Shown in pieces: positions 21,736 to 21,901 of a DNA stretch of 21,901 nt (position 1 is its first letter; every line of letters begins with the position of its first letter). The translations under genes were made by a program, and so were the position numbers. Origin of the DNA: CADCWN01 sp039810045. Lineage in GTDB: Bacteria > Chloroflexota > Chloroflexia > Thermomicrobiales > CADCWN01. The stretch is taken from assembly GCA_039810045.1 (NCBI GenBank), contig JBDHWF010000068.1:1-21901 (forward strand). The letters run 5' to 3'. The notes beneath the pieces are model-generated. The model did not search any database. It had not been told where the DNA came from and saw only the letters and a program-made list of their open reading frames with translations.

Positions 21736-21901
21736 CTATTGTTCACCTACCGGGCGATTGAAGGCGATGGCGGGAGTGTTTTCGACGGGGTGAGCGGTGG
21801 GCACCACAGGTAAGGTAAAGGTAAAGCAACTGCCAACGCCTGGGGTGCTGGTGGCGGTGATCGTCCCGCCGTGGGCTTCAACGAGTCGCCGCGCAATGGT
21901 C
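21736..21901 (-). CDS. C-terminal end of a sensor histidine kinase, 5' end outside window
   Basis: The last 54 codons of a kinase, read leftward from the window edge to the TAG at 21736-21738. The opening TIARRLVEAHGGTITATSTPGVGSCFTFTLP is the end of the HATPase_c domain, with the VEAHGG segment and the G2-box GVGSCF followed by the FTFTLP strand. The domain binds ATP for phosphorylation of the conserved His upstream. A tail of about 23 residues follows. Sensor domain, partner regulator and signal lie outside the window. Below the stop is a palindrome, and then the transporter promoter. Confidence 0.88.
   Translation of the reverse strand, partial: TIARRLVEAHGGTITATSTPGVGSCFTFTLPVVPTAHPVENTPAIAFNRPVGEQ

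Overview
The window is an ordinary-looking chromosomal segment of a bacterium with moderately high GC, dense in genes, with no insertion sequence, phage gene, CRISPR array, rRNA or tRNA that I could recognise. The gene content fits Chloroflexota, probably class Chloroflexia: S9 peptidases, a DUF3830 protein, a Uma2 nuclease, a cyclodeaminase and DnaX with a long Pro/Ala linker. That placement is an inference from protein style, not a marker-gene identification.

Left part (1-9627). The 3' end of a gene with an Arg/Gly/Pro repeat tail faces a LysN-like aminotransferase across a strong bidirectional hairpin. A plus-strand unit follows: a DUF3830 cyclophilin-like protein and an S9 peptidase, closed by a terminator-like hairpin. 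An exported L,D-transpeptidase with its own promoter converges on a CaiB/BaiF CoA-transferase. A GNAT acetyltransferase then overlaps tail-to-tail with an M28/transferrin-receptor-like protein that seems to have lost its zinc site. A membrane protein with a PH-like domain comes next.

Middle (9741-13136). dnaX is read leftward. A Uma2-family nuclease gene is divergent from it, and its start appears separated from its body by a one-base frameshift. It converges on a rhodanese.

Right part (13201-21901). Leftward genes form what looks like an amino-acid catabolism cluster. A tight set (cyclodeaminase/cyclohydrolase, S9 peptidase, Ser/Thr dehydratase) is followed by an FAD-dependent DAO-family oxidoreductase with its own extended -10 promoter, then the rhodanese. 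A divergent small orphan protein and a nucleotidyltransferase-fold protein follow. Next come a translationally coupled MFS transporter and TIM-barrel sugar-isomerase/epimerase-like protein, and finally the C-terminal end of a histidine kinase.

A recurring theme is breakdown of peptides and amino acids: two S9 peptidases, an aminotransferase, a dehydratase, an amine/amino-acid oxidase, a folate-type cyclodeaminase and a CoA-transferase. Joint function is an inference from neighbourhood and enzyme families. I found no convincing new multi-gene defence or mobile system. The most interesting points are the inactive-looking M28 homologue, the broken Uma2 start, the peptidase-dehydratase-cyclodeaminase operon and the small orphan at 18068-18439.
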